Shown in pieces: positions 17,984-26,275 of a stretch of 64,000 bases of DNA (the stretch's first letter is position 1; each line of letters starts with the position of its first letter). Under the pieces are notes generated by a model. That model was not told where the DNA came from. It made no database searches and was given only the letters and a program-made list of their open reading frames with translations. Source of the stretch: JAUVKT01 sp964634565 (lineage in GTDB: Bacteria > Bacteroidota > Bacteroidia > Bacteroidales > VadinHA17); assembly GCA_964634565.1 (NCBI GenBank), contig CAZWLP010000005.1:1-64000 (forward strand). Direction: 5' to 3'. The position numbers and the translations under genes were made by a program.

Positions 17984-19114
17984 TTAGGCGTTTATCATCA
18001 TAGGCATCAGAAGCATAAGCAAATCTTCTGATTCACTATCATTTTCAGAAGGCAGGAATAGTCCTGCTCTTGTAGGATCCGCAAGCTCTACGATAACATC
18101 CTGTGATGAGATATTGGATAGAATCTCCAGCATAAATACAGACTTAAAGCCTATTTCCATCTCTTCACCCTCATACTGACAGTTGATTCTCTCATAGGCA
18201 GAGATAGAAAAATCTATATCCTGTGCTGAGACCTTTATCTGGTTGCCTGTAAGTTCGAGTTTAACAAGGTTACTTGCCTGGTTAGAAAATACAGAAACTC
18301 TTTTAAGCGTATTTAAAAGCTCTATTCTGTCGACCGTAACTTTCCTGGGATTCTTTGAAGGTATCACCGAATTGTAATTGGGATAGTTACCCTCCACCAG
18401 TCTGCATACTACCTTATAATCAGCAAAAGTGAAAAACGCATTTTTATCATCAAACTCCAATACCACCTGACCATCTTCTCTTGGCAGTATATTCTTAAGA
18501 AGCGATGCAGGCTTTTTGGGCAGTATAAACGAAGAGTTCTCTTCTGCCTTTGCATCGGCCCGCTTATAACGAACCAGCTTATGGGCATCCGAAGCCACAA
18601 AGTTTAACCCATCAGTACCTGCTTCTACAAAAATACCTCCCATAACAGGTCTAAGTTCATCATCAGCTGTAGCGAAGAGTGTTTTACTGATTCCGGAAAA
18701 CAATACTTCTGCCTCAATAGTAAAAGAGTATTTCTTATCTTCCTTAATTGCAGGAAGAACAGGAAAGTCTATTCCATTCTGGCCCACTATACTGAATTTA
18801 CCTTTTTCTGAACTTATCACAACAGCAAGACTATCGGGATTTATATCAAAGGTAAGAGGCTGCTCTGAAAATTCTTTCAGGGTATCAAGCAATATCCTGG
18901 CCGGAATGGCTATACTACCTTCCCCATCTGTATTTTCAAGTTTCATTCCTGTAATAAGCGTTGATTCCAGATCAGATGCTGTAATCTCCAGTGTATTTGT
19001 CTCCAGTTTAAAAAGAAAATTATCCAGAATCGGAAGAGTATTCTTGGTACTGATTACCTTACTAATTCCCTGCAGGTGAGCCAGTAGTTCTGTACTTGAT
19101 ACAACAAATTTCAT
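17984..19114 (-). CDS. dnaN: DNA polymerase III sliding clamp (beta subunit)
   Basis: DnaN forms the ring that tethers polymerase III to DNA. At 376 residues it has the usual length, with three repeated clamp domains. The N-terminus MKFVVSSTELLAHLQGISKV, the IPARILLDTLKEF segment, the second-domain FSGISKTLFATADDELRPVM and the C-terminal DPTRAGLFLPS are standard. dnaA is not nearby. It lies downstream of the gldF-gldG-DUF4340 block on the same strand after a 138-base gap that must contain its promoter. Confidence 0.97.
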   Translation of the reverse strand: MKFVVSSTELLAHLQGISKVISTKNTLPILDNFLFKLETNTLEITASDLESTLITGMKLENTDGEGSIAIPARILLDTLKEFSEQPLTFDINPDSLAVVISSEKGKFSIVGQNGIDFPVLPAIKEDKKYSFTIEAEVLFSGISKTLFATADDELRPVMGGIFVEAGTDGLNFVASDAHKLVRYKRADAKAEENSSFILPKKPASLLKNILPREDGQVVLEFDDKNAFFTFADYKVVCRLVEGNYPNYNSVIPSKNPRKVTVDRIELLNTLKRVSVFSNQASNLVKLELTGNQIKVSAQDIDFSISAYERINCQYEGEEMEIGFKSVFMLEILSNISSQDVIVELADPTRAGLFLPSENDSESEDLLMLLMPMMINA

Positions 19115-19252
19115 ATTATCGAGTAATTTAAATTTAAACAGTAAAAAAAGAGAAGTTACAAATCCCTGTAAATGTTATAATTGTAAGATTGTCACTCTCT
19201 TTGTACCGATTACCAATATTAGTAAAAAAAACCATTATCCTCAAATAAAAAA

Positions 19253-20218
19253 TCAGTCGCTTATAAAATATTCTGCACTTTTAATTAAAGGATCAATATC
19301 GAAAAACCTTGCAATAAAAACATCACTCCCACCGTCAAGCGCTCCATATAACCTGTCGGTATCAGGTGCCGGTCCCCCAGGAGTATCAATCAACCTGGTC
19401 CAGAATCGCGCAACTACCTTATTCCCATCACTTAAGCCAACCTTAATAATTATTTCAGGCTCAGAGTTTATAATCTTTGCAACAGTTTCCTTATCAGAAT
19501 CAATAGCCCATGTCTCAAAAGGAATAAAAGTAAAATATGTTATATACCTGCGAATCTTATCCTGCTTAGCATCTACTGACGGGCTTCCATTAATAAATAA
19601 ACTATTCTCCTTTTTACCGGTAACAATAAGAATATCATTCATTCCGGGGTCTTTATATATAAGCTCCACCGAACTAATTATATCTGGCTTAAGATTGAAT
19701 ATATAATATGGCATCCAGAACTTACTATCAGTCACAAAATTATATCCAGGATCAATATCATAAGCAGGAAGTGTAACAAAGAAAGGCTTTGATTTCAGGC
19801 TCTTCCTAAAGATACTTCCATACGGCGAATCAGGATTTTTATAGATAAGGTAATTATTCGCTTTTTTTCTTCCCGTAATTTGTACCCTCAGCGGTTCAAT
19901 ATGCTTAACTTCCACCAGTTCCCTGTAAAGATCATCAGAAACAGGTGATTTTATTTCAACACTGGCGATAGCTTTTAAAATAAAGTCTATAGCCGATTTC
20001 CTCGCAATAAATAAACCATTTACCTCCCAATCATTACCAGATTTCTCAAGTAAGAGCGTCTTATCTTTTTCTGATATTCTGATCGAATTAACATCGTCTA
20101 CCCAATCGATTGCAAAGCCACTATTACTTCTCCCATAGGGCACACGCACCTTAAAAACAATTACAATAGCAATTAATATTAGCAGTAAGGCCACCAATAT
20201 GCCCATGCTTCTCCTCAT
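19253..20218 (-). CDS. DUF4340 domain protein linked to GldG
   Basis: A 321-residue protein with one N-terminal membrane segment (about residues 5-24, GILVALLLILIAIVIVFKV) and a periplasmic body with beta-rich repeats such as VNSIRISEKDKTLLLEKSGNDW, characteristic of DUF4340. Members usually lie downstream of GldG-like ABC subunits, as here, where the start overlaps the gldG stop by four bases. It probably works with GldF and GldG in the same envelope complex; its own function is not known. Confidence 0.85.
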   Translation of the reverse strand: MRRSMGILVALLLILIAIVIVFKVRVPYGRSNSGFAIDWVDDVNSIRISEKDKTLLLEKSGNDWEVNGLFIARKSAIDFILKAIASVEIKSPVSDDLYRELVEVKHIEPLRVQITGRKKANNYLIYKNPDSPYGSIFRKSLKSKPFFVTLPAYDIDPGYNFVTDSKFWMPYYIFNLKPDIISSVELIYKDPGMNDILIVTGKKENSLFINGSPSVDAKQDKIRRYITYFTFIPFETWAIDSDKETVAKIINSEPEIIIKVGLSDGNKVVARFWTRLIDTPGGPAPDTDRLYGALDGGSDVFIARFFDIDPLIKSAEYFISD

Positions 20219-21930
20219 TCGCTTATCCTTAATGAATATTTTTTTCTCCTGAACCAGGTATAAATAATCCCCGACATAACTACCAGCAAAACAGGTCCCA
20301 GGCTATTTAATAGCTGCCAGCTTACTTTTCCCTTACTGATCTTTTCCTTGTCGAGAAGTCTGAGTTTAAGTTCTCTTGATCTAAGATCCATTATACCCTT
20401 ATCATCAACCAGATAGTTTAGAGCATTTACAAGGAAATCTTTATTACCGTATATCTGCTGTGTGCTTCGATCCTGACCGAGAGTAAGGGGAACCAGGTGA
20501 TCACCTTCACGCCTGACTGCATTTCTGATAATATCTCCATCGGCTACAACTATCATCTTATTATATACACTGCTTGTAAGCAGGGGTTTACCATTATAGT
20601 TATTAATCCGGTTAGCATATAAGGATGGAAATACTCCTTCAAGTGCAACAGCTACAGGGAGATAAGATTTATTAAAAAGTTCTTCCGATGGACGTTCCCT
20701 GAACTCTGATAAAGATATCAACATCGGAGGACTGATATACCTGCTGGCCGGTGAGGTAGCCAGTAATACCTTTTTACTTATATTGCTGCCCGAACCAACT
20801 GTATCTATATAATTTACAAACTCGCCCCTGACCTTATTGATAGCCCTTGTTACCGGGCTTCTGAGGGATGGATAAAGCAGAGGATTATATAGCCATTCAA
20901 CAGGTATTGGCTGCTGTTGCACACCTTCAAAACTACTGATAAGGGGTATTATCTGGCAGTCGAGATCCTGAATTAAGACAGGATTGACTCTTACGCCGTA
21001 TTTAAATAGCTGGTCCTCTATTTCAAGTGGTTTATAAAATGCCATACTCCCTCCTGCTGAAAGACTGTCTGTATTTACATAGACTGCGTCGACAAGCCAC
21101 ATAACCTTGCCTCCCTTCATTATATACTGATCTATTACAAGTTTATCCTCTTCAGTAAAAACACTTTCAGGTTTAGCTATTACGATAGCAGAGTAAGGAT
21201 CGAGTATTCCGGCTACGCCATTAATGGTACCCCTGTCGATAGTAAAGAATTTGGCCAGCTCTAGTGTCAGGTCAGCTACTTCAACTTCAGCAAGTTCATT
21301 ATGACCTTCAATAAATGCTATACGATAAATAGTATCGGATGTAATTGTGGCTATTGAGCTTATCAGTTCATACTCCAATCCCTCAATTGAATGAGTTAGA
21401 TTCTGTTCGGCAGGTATAGCAGGATTATTGCGCAGAAAATTTACTGGCATCTCTATCCCGTTATAATTTACAATTAAGCCAGGAAATATTATTTTTTCCG
21501 ATTGCCCCCCCTCTTTATCTTCAGCCATTATTGTTACCGGTACAAGACCCTTGTTTATAAGCGACATCTGGTACCTGTATCTCTCTTCAGGATCATCTGA
21601 TCCTGAAGGATTTATAAACTGGTAATCCACCTTCTTTCCTGAAGCCAGCCTGAATTCATCCAGTTTAGCAGTAAGCTCCCTGCGTAATCTCGAAAATTCA
21701 ACTCTCAGGTCTCCATCCAGAAAAACCTGGATAAAAATATCATTCTCAAGCTCATCCAGAATTATTCTTGTCTGCTCCGAGAGGGTATACCTCTTTTCGG
21801 AGGTAAGATCAATCCTTAGATTTATTTTCGCAAGCAGGAGGCCAAGAATAATAAGAAGAAAGATTATCGATAAAAATTCGCTGATATATTTTGCTTTACC
21901 TTTCATGCTACTTATTAATTCTTCTTCCAT
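20215..21930 (-). CDS. gldG: GldG-type ABC transporter auxiliary subunit
   Basis: A 571-residue protein with an N-terminal membrane helix (FLSIIFLLIILGLLLAKI), the typical RIDLTSEKRYTLSEQTRIIL segment, a long periplasmic part of the ABC_transp_aux type and a C-terminal membrane helix (LLNSLGPVLLVVMSGIIYTW). In Flavobacterium, GldG, GldF and GldA form an ABC transporter needed for gliding. In non-gliding relatives the role is unclear. No gldA ATPase gene is in the window. The start overlaps the gldF end by 16 bases and the stop overlaps the DUF4340 start. Confidence 0.9.
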   Translation of the reverse strand: MEEELISSMKGKAKYISEFLSIIFLLIILGLLLAKINLRIDLTSEKRYTLSEQTRIILDELENDIFIQVFLDGDLRVEFSRLRRELTAKLDEFRLASGKKVDYQFINPSGSDDPEERYRYQMSLINKGLVPVTIMAEDKEGGQSEKIIFPGLIVNYNGIEMPVNFLRNNPAIPAEQNLTHSIEGLEYELISSIATITSDTIYRIAFIEGHNELAEVEVADLTLELAKFFTIDRGTINGVAGILDPYSAIVIAKPESVFTEEDKLVIDQYIMKGGKVMWLVDAVYVNTDSLSAGGSMAFYKPLEIEDQLFKYGVRVNPVLIQDLDCQIIPLISSFEGVQQQPIPVEWLYNPLLYPSLRSPVTRAINKVRGEFVNYIDTVGSGSNISKKVLLATSPASRYISPPMLISLSEFRERPSEELFNKSYLPVAVALEGVFPSLYANRINNYNGKPLLTSSVYNKMIVVADGDIIRNAVRREGDHLVPLTLGQDRSTQQIYGNKDFLVNALNYLVDDKGIMDLRSRELKLRLLDKEKISKGKVSWQLLNSLGPVLLVVMSGIIYTWFRRKKYSLRISE

Positions 21931-22655
21931 TTAGCTGATATCAATACCAGTCGTGTTGATTCCAGGAATATAATAATGCATATAAAGAAATAGCTAATAT
22001 CCTTTATATCAATTACACCACGGCTCATAGATTTATAATGCTCATTTATACCCAGAGATGATAAAAATGACTCCACCTTTTTAAACCCCTCAACAAGTGA
22101 AAATATTTCAAACCCTATATACATAATTATACTTATCAGCACTGCGATAATAAATGCAACTACCTGGTTATCTGTTAATGACGATGCAAACACTCCGCAG
22201 GCAGCATAAATTGAGGCAAGGAAGAATAGTCCTATATATGCTCCCCATGTTCCTCCAGTATCCAGATTCCCCGGAGTCTCGCCCATATAGTATACAGATA
22301 TATAGTATATCAGTCCCGGTAACATTGCCAGCAGCACCAGAGCTACTCCCCCAAGAAACTTACCATAAACTATCTGTCGCTCACTTAAAGGCCTTGAAAG
22401 GAGAACTTCCATCGTTCCATTCCTCTTTTCTTCTGCAATTGTCCTCATTGTTACAGCAGGCACCAGGAAAAGGAAGATCCAGGGCGAGAGTATAAACATT
22501 GTATCCATACCTGCGTAAGCACTGTCAATAATATTCCATTCTCCGGGAAGAATCCACATAAACAGCGAATTGATAAGCAGGTAGACAATTATTACCACAT
22601 AGCCTGTAAGGTTATTAAAAAAACCACCAACTTCTCTTTTAAAAATCTCTAACAT
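21915..22655 (-). CDS. gldF: GldF-type ABC transporter permease
   Basis: A 246-residue ABC-2 type permease with six membrane segments. It begins MLEIFKREVGGFFNNLTGYV, and its EEKRNGTMEVLLSRPLSERQ motif is typical of ABC-2 permeases. It pairs with GldG immediately downstream, with overlapping frames. Together with the DUF4340 protein it forms a three-gene translationally coupled unit. The ATPase partner is not present here. Confidence 0.9.
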   Translation of the reverse strand: MLEIFKREVGGFFNNLTGYVVIIVYLLINSLFMWILPGEWNIIDSAYAGMDTMFILSPWIFLFLVPAVTMRTIAEEKRNGTMEVLLSRPLSERQIVYGKFLGGVALVLLAMLPGLIYYISVYYMGETPGNLDTGGTWGAYIGLFFLASIYAACGVFASSLTDNQVVAFIIAVLISIIMYIGFEIFSLVEGFKKVESFLSSLGINEHYKSMSRGVIDIKDISYFFICIIIFLESTRLVLISAKWKKN

Positions 22656-22684
22656 CCATTAATCAATTTGGTATATAAAAATAA

Positions 22685-23842
22685 TCAAAAAGATAATTCA
22701 TCATTTATAATCACTTTAACATCTTTTATATTCATTAGGTAAACCTGGTGATAATAAAAATTCAGAATCTGCTTATAATTAAAGTCTCTGGTAGCCATTA
22801 CCATTGCTCCTTCCTGACAGAGTCCAACCCCATGACCATAGCCTCTTCCTGAAAAATGTAAATTATCTCCTTCGTCACTGATCGAGAAAAATGTTGATCG
22901 CAGGCTCCAGTCTGCCCGTATAACACTCAGGGGAATTAATATTTCTCCCAGTCTATAGCTATGCATCCTGCTGTTTTGTGTAAAAGATAAGTCTGCAGGT
23001 GAATTAATGACCTTACCACTTTTATCCTGCAGGTATCGAAGCCATTCGTCCCTGGAAATATCTTTCTCCCATAAGGCATTTCTCGAGAATGCACAATAAG
23101 GGTCAAATACTGAAACCAGGTTGGGTAAGGATGTTAACCAGACATTCTCAGAAGAGACTGTTTCTCCGCCACAGTTTGAATGAAAGGGGGTTAATACAAG
23201 TGCAGAGTCTATGTCGGTAAGAACCTGGCCTTCGGTAGATTTAACAGCCTTATCGATTGCTGCTACAGTAGATCTGCCATGGTAAGCCTGGCAGTGCACA
23301 TCGTCGCATAGATCATATCCTTCATCAGCATGTTTCCCCATATGAAGGTAGGCATACGTGCGAGCTATCACTGCCTGTGTCTTAAAATATTCAGGATGTC
23401 CCTTATACCCTCCTTCAGCCTGCACTACACCAGAGATATAATCATCCATACCAAGTGTGTTTATTATCTTAAGTTTACCCAGCGATGAGCTGAAAGTAAA
23501 ATCTCCCCGATAGTCTCCCCTGTCGCCCGGTATAGAAGGGTTCAGCAGGTTAATATATCCACTGTCCGACACTGATATCAGGTTTATGCTATCAGCCAAG
23601 TAGCCCTTATGTTTATATCTGCTGACAGCTACTTTCTCCCCTGCCCTGCAAATAAATAATATTTCACCCTGCTCAAGTGATATAGTATTTTGTCCGTTTA
23701 AAAGAAGCTGGCAGTTGCTATTACTGATTCTTATAAGGGCAGATTCACAATTATTTCCATAAAATACCCCTATCCTTACCTGAGCATCAGCAGTAATAAA
23801 TAATGTAAATAATATAACCGAATAGACAAGCCTAATTAACAT
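22685..23842 (-). CDS. SpoIID/LytB-domain protein, secreted
   Basis: A 385-residue protein with a signal peptide (MLIRLVYSVILFTLFITADA). The SpoIID domain shows VQAEGGYKGHPEYFKTQAVI, ARTYAYLHMGKHADEGYDLC and the later FSGRGYGHGVGLCQEGAMVM, which includes the conserved glycine/histidine-rich end of the family. SpoIID is a peptidoglycan lytic transglycosylase in sporulating Firmicutes. In Bacteroidota the domain is common without sporulation and probably acts on the cell wall. The first 11 bases overlap the end of lpxB, which implies coupling to envelope synthesis. Confidence 0.88.
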   Translation of the reverse strand: MLIRLVYSVILFTLFITADAQVRIGVFYGNNCESALIRISNSNCQLLLNGQNTISLEQGEILFICRAGEKVAVSRYKHKGYLADSINLISVSDSGYINLLNPSIPGDRGDYRGDFTFSSSLGKLKIINTLGMDDYISGVVQAEGGYKGHPEYFKTQAVIARTYAYLHMGKHADEGYDLCDDVHCQAYHGRSTVAAIDKAVKSTEGQVLTDIDSALVLTPFHSNCGGETVSSENVWLTSLPNLVSVFDPYCAFSRNALWEKDISRDEWLRYLQDKSGKVINSPADLSFTQNSRMHSYRLGEILIPLSVIRADWSLRSTFFSISDEGDNLHFSGRGYGHGVGLCQEGAMVMATRDFNYKQILNFYYHQVYLMNIKDVKVIINDELSF

Positions 23843-24968
23843 TATTTATCAGTCTGAGAGAGTTATATATATCCTGAGCTACCCGCTGGGCTGCTCCCTT
23901 GCCTTGAAGATCTGCCTTAAGCCTTGCATAGTCTTCCTTCATTACATCACGTTTCCATCCGCCTGGTAAAAGACTGTTTAATTCACTCACTATAATTCTA
24001 CTTCTCATCTTGTTCTGAATAAGCTCTCTGACAACTTCCCTGTCCATTATCAGATTCACAAGAGAAATAAAACGAATATTTGCGAAAGCCCTGGCGATAA
24101 TATAAGAAATCCATGAAGCCCTGTAACATACTACCTGAGGTACTCCTGCCAGTGCTGCTTCAAGTGTTGCTGTTCCGGATGCTACAAGTGCAGCATCGCA
24201 ATACCTGTATAAGGGATAAGTCTCATTATATAATACCTTCACTCCTGAATCTCCAATAATATCCTTATAAATATCGGGAGACACAGTCTTAACCCCGGCA
24301 ACAACGAACTGATGATCCATATAGAAATTTGAGACTCTTACCATCTCAGGCAAAATCTTCTTAACCTCCTGGATACGACTGCCTGCAAGAAGGGCAATTA
24401 TTGGTTTATCTTCGAGTTTACACCTGGCATAAAAAACATCTCTGTCTTCAACAGAGTTTATTTCTCTTTCGACAGTATCAACAAGAGGGTTGCCAAAATA
24501 CTTTACGCTGTAGTTATGTTTTGCGTAAAATTCTGTCTCGAAAGGAAAGATTACATACATCCTGTTGATATACTCCTTTATCTTCTTGATCCTGGATTCT
24601 TTCCATGCCCACAATTTTGGGGAAATATAATAATAAACATTTTCAACCCTGGACTTCAGAAACTCCGCAATCCTGAGATTAAAGCCTGGATAGTCAATCA
24701 GGATTACCACATCTGGTTTAAAATCAATTATCTGCTTTTTACACAAATCCAGGTTCCTCCTGATCTTCTTCAGATTTATAAGTACCTCCCAGAAACCCAT
24801 AATAGCCAGATCGCGATAATGCATAAGCACCCTTGCCCCTTCCTTCTCCATCAGATCACCCCCCCAGCACAATATCTCTGCCTGACTGTCCTGAATTATC
24901 AGTTCCCTGACAAGGTTTGATCCGTGCAGATCGCCAGATGCTTCACCTGAAACTATAAAATACTTCAT
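23832..24968 (-). CDS. lpxB: Lipid-A-disaccharide synthase
   Basis: LpxB joins UDP-2,3-diacylglucosamine and lipid X to make the lipid A disaccharide at the inner membrane. The 378-residue protein has the family N-terminus YFIVSGEASGDLHGSNLV, the LAIMGFWEVL segment, IDYPGFNLRIAEFLK and the C-terminal LVASGTATLEAALAGVPQVV, which is part of the nucleotide-sugar site. Its presence proves an LPS-type outer membrane. It sits between a small membrane protein gene (three bases upstream) and the SpoIID-like gene. Confidence 0.97.
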   Translation of the reverse strand: MKYFIVSGEASGDLHGSNLVRELIIQDSQAEILCWGGDLMEKEGARVLMHYRDLAIMGFWEVLINLKKIRRNLDLCKKQIIDFKPDVVILIDYPGFNLRIAEFLKSRVENVYYYISPKLWAWKESRIKKIKEYINRMYVIFPFETEFYAKHNYSVKYFGNPLVDTVEREINSVEDRDVFYARCKLEDKPIIALLAGSRIQEVKKILPEMVRVSNFYMDHQFVVAGVKTVSPDIYKDIIGDSGVKVLYNETYPLYRYCDAALVASGTATLEAALAGVPQVVCYRASWISYIIARAFANIRFISLVNLIMDREVVRELIQNKMRSRIIVSELNSLLPGGWKRDVMKEDYARLKADLQGKGAAQRVAQDIYNSLRLINNVN

Positions 24969-24971
24969 TTA

Positions 24972-25268
24972 TCAGATCATTTTTAAAAGAAACACCGTCA
25001 GTGCCCATATTATTGTTATACCAAGCACTCCCTTAGCACTCTGTTCTCTGTCAAAGCGATAAAAAAGCAAAAAGGCAAACACATTTGGAAAAACACTCAG
25101 ACTAATAAAATGAGTTACCACGTTCCTGCGCTGGATCATACTTATATAATCTGAGAAACTCCGATCTCCTGATGTAACAAAATATACAACAATAAAAATA
25201 ATCAAGGGCAGCAGAAAGCCAACAAGAAAACCTGTCGGCATGCTGTCAGGAATATTTATGCGCTTCAT
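24972..25268 (-). CDS. Small membrane protein between surE and lpxB
   Basis: A 98-residue protein with three hydrophobic segments: FLVGFLLPLIIFIVVYFVT, then VVTHFISLSVFPNVFAFLLF and IIWALTVFLLKM. No family name is recognised. The tight spacing (two bases after surE, three before lpxB) shows it belongs to the same transcription unit, so a role linked to the envelope is likely but unproven. Confidence 0.75.
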   Translation of the reverse strand: MKRINIPDSMPTGFLVGFLLPLIIFIVVYFVTSGDRSFSDYISMIQRRNVVTHFISLSVFPNVFAFLLFYRFDREQSAKGVLGITIIWALTVFLLKMI

Positions 25269-25270
25269 TA

Positions 25271-26047
25271 TTAGAATCTTTTCCTGATTTCATCAATACT
25301 CTTATGTGCAGTCATATCAACAGATACAGGAACAACAGAGACATAACCCCTGGCAATTGCCCATTCATCTGTATCTTCAGCTTCCGGCTCGTGATTCTGA
25401 AAAACACCCGTAAGCCAGTAGTAAGTTTTTCCCATCGGGTCTTTTCGCTTTTCAAACTCTTCCCGCCAGTTACCCCTAGCCTGTCTGCATACTTTAATAC
25501 CTTTTATTTTATCTCCATTTAATGCTGGGATATTTACATTAAGACATACACCTTCGGGCAAAGATTCTTTTACCAGAGAGTTCATTACTTCTCTTACAAT
25601 ATTTTTTGCAGGTTCAAAATCAGCCTTCGATGAAAAACTGTTTAGTGAAAATCCCACAGAATCAATTCCATAAAGGCACCCCTCAATTGCAGCAGCCATG
25701 GTTCCACTGTAAATTACACTAACTGAAGCATTCGATCCATGATTAATCCCCGAAACCACCCAGTCGGGCTCCCTCTCCAACAGCCTGTTAATAGCTATTT
25801 TTATGCCGTCGGTAGGTGTACCACTACAGGCATATACCCTCCTCCTTTCAGTCTCATCAAGTAGCTTAACCCTGATTGGCATTTTTACAGTAAGTGCCTG
25901 CGACATACCCGATCTGCTTTCCGTTGTCGACACAACCACTACCTTCCCAAATTCCTCCATCAGATCGATCAGTGTCTTTAATCCGGCAGCATATAAACCA
26001 TCATCATTTGTTAGCAGAATTAATCTGTCTCCTTTTTCTATCTTCAT
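25271..26047 (-). CDS. surE: 5'/3'-nucleotidase SurE
   Basis: SurE removes phosphate from nucleoside monophosphates in a metal-dependent reaction. The 258-residue protein has the diagnostic LILLTNDDGLYAAGL (metal-binding aspartates), the serine in ESRSGMSQALTV and SGINHGSNASVSVIYSGTMA (asparagine ligand). It is the first gene of a minus-strand run through the small membrane protein, lpxB, the SpoIID-like gene, gldF, gldG and DUF4340, with short or overlapping joints. Confidence 0.96.
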   Translation of the reverse strand: MKIEKGDRLILLTNDDGLYAAGLKTLIDLMEEFGKVVVVSTTESRSGMSQALTVKMPIRVKLLDETERRRVYACSGTPTDGIKIAINRLLEREPDWVVSGINHGSNASVSVIYSGTMAAAIEGCLYGIDSVGFSLNSFSSKADFEPAKNIVREVMNSLVKESLPEGVCLNVNIPALNGDKIKGIKVCRQARGNWREEFEKRKDPMGKTYYWLTGVFQNHEPEAEDTDEWAIARGYVSVVPVSVDMTAHKSIDEIRKRF

Positions 26048-26106
26048 ATTTCCTAAATCATTATTTGCAATTCATTCGATAGTCTTTTGCTTTTCGCCCC
26101 ATCTCA

Positions 26107-26150
26107 GTAGGCCGTAGCCACGAGCACTCAGGACGGAGGTGGTACCCTTC
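26107..26150. repeat. Probable diverged copy of the REP-like palindrome, reverse orientation
   Basis: On the minus strand this reads TCCGTCCTGAGTGCTCGTGG, whose core resembles TCGTCCCGATTGCTCGGGAC at 1598-1617. It lies in the 228-base divergent gap between surE and pheT. The similarity is partial. Confidence 0.35.
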
Positions 26151-26230
26151 GCCTCAGTACACAAAGATAGACAAATCCGCTTTCCCGGAATAAACTAAAT
26201 CAACTTCTAAATATTTTTTTCAAAATTACT

Positions 26231-26238
26231 TACTTTTG
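26231..26238 (+). promoter_or_regulatory. Candidate -7 promoter box of pheT (TACTTTTG)
   Basis: TACTTTTG matches TAnnTTTG 37 bases before the pheT start. A clear -33 TTTG is missing; only a T-run near 26214-26220 is present. Confidence 0.45.
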
Positions 26239-26275
26239 CTGTGTCACTAAGACATAACAAATCCTATTTATTACT

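Noticed and set aside
22685..23842. Sporulation role for the SpoIID-like protein, and for the SpmAB-like protein at 60230-61462
   Set aside because: The genome is Gram-negative Bacteroidota with lpxB and shows no other sporulation genes. Both domains are common in non-sporulating bacteria.
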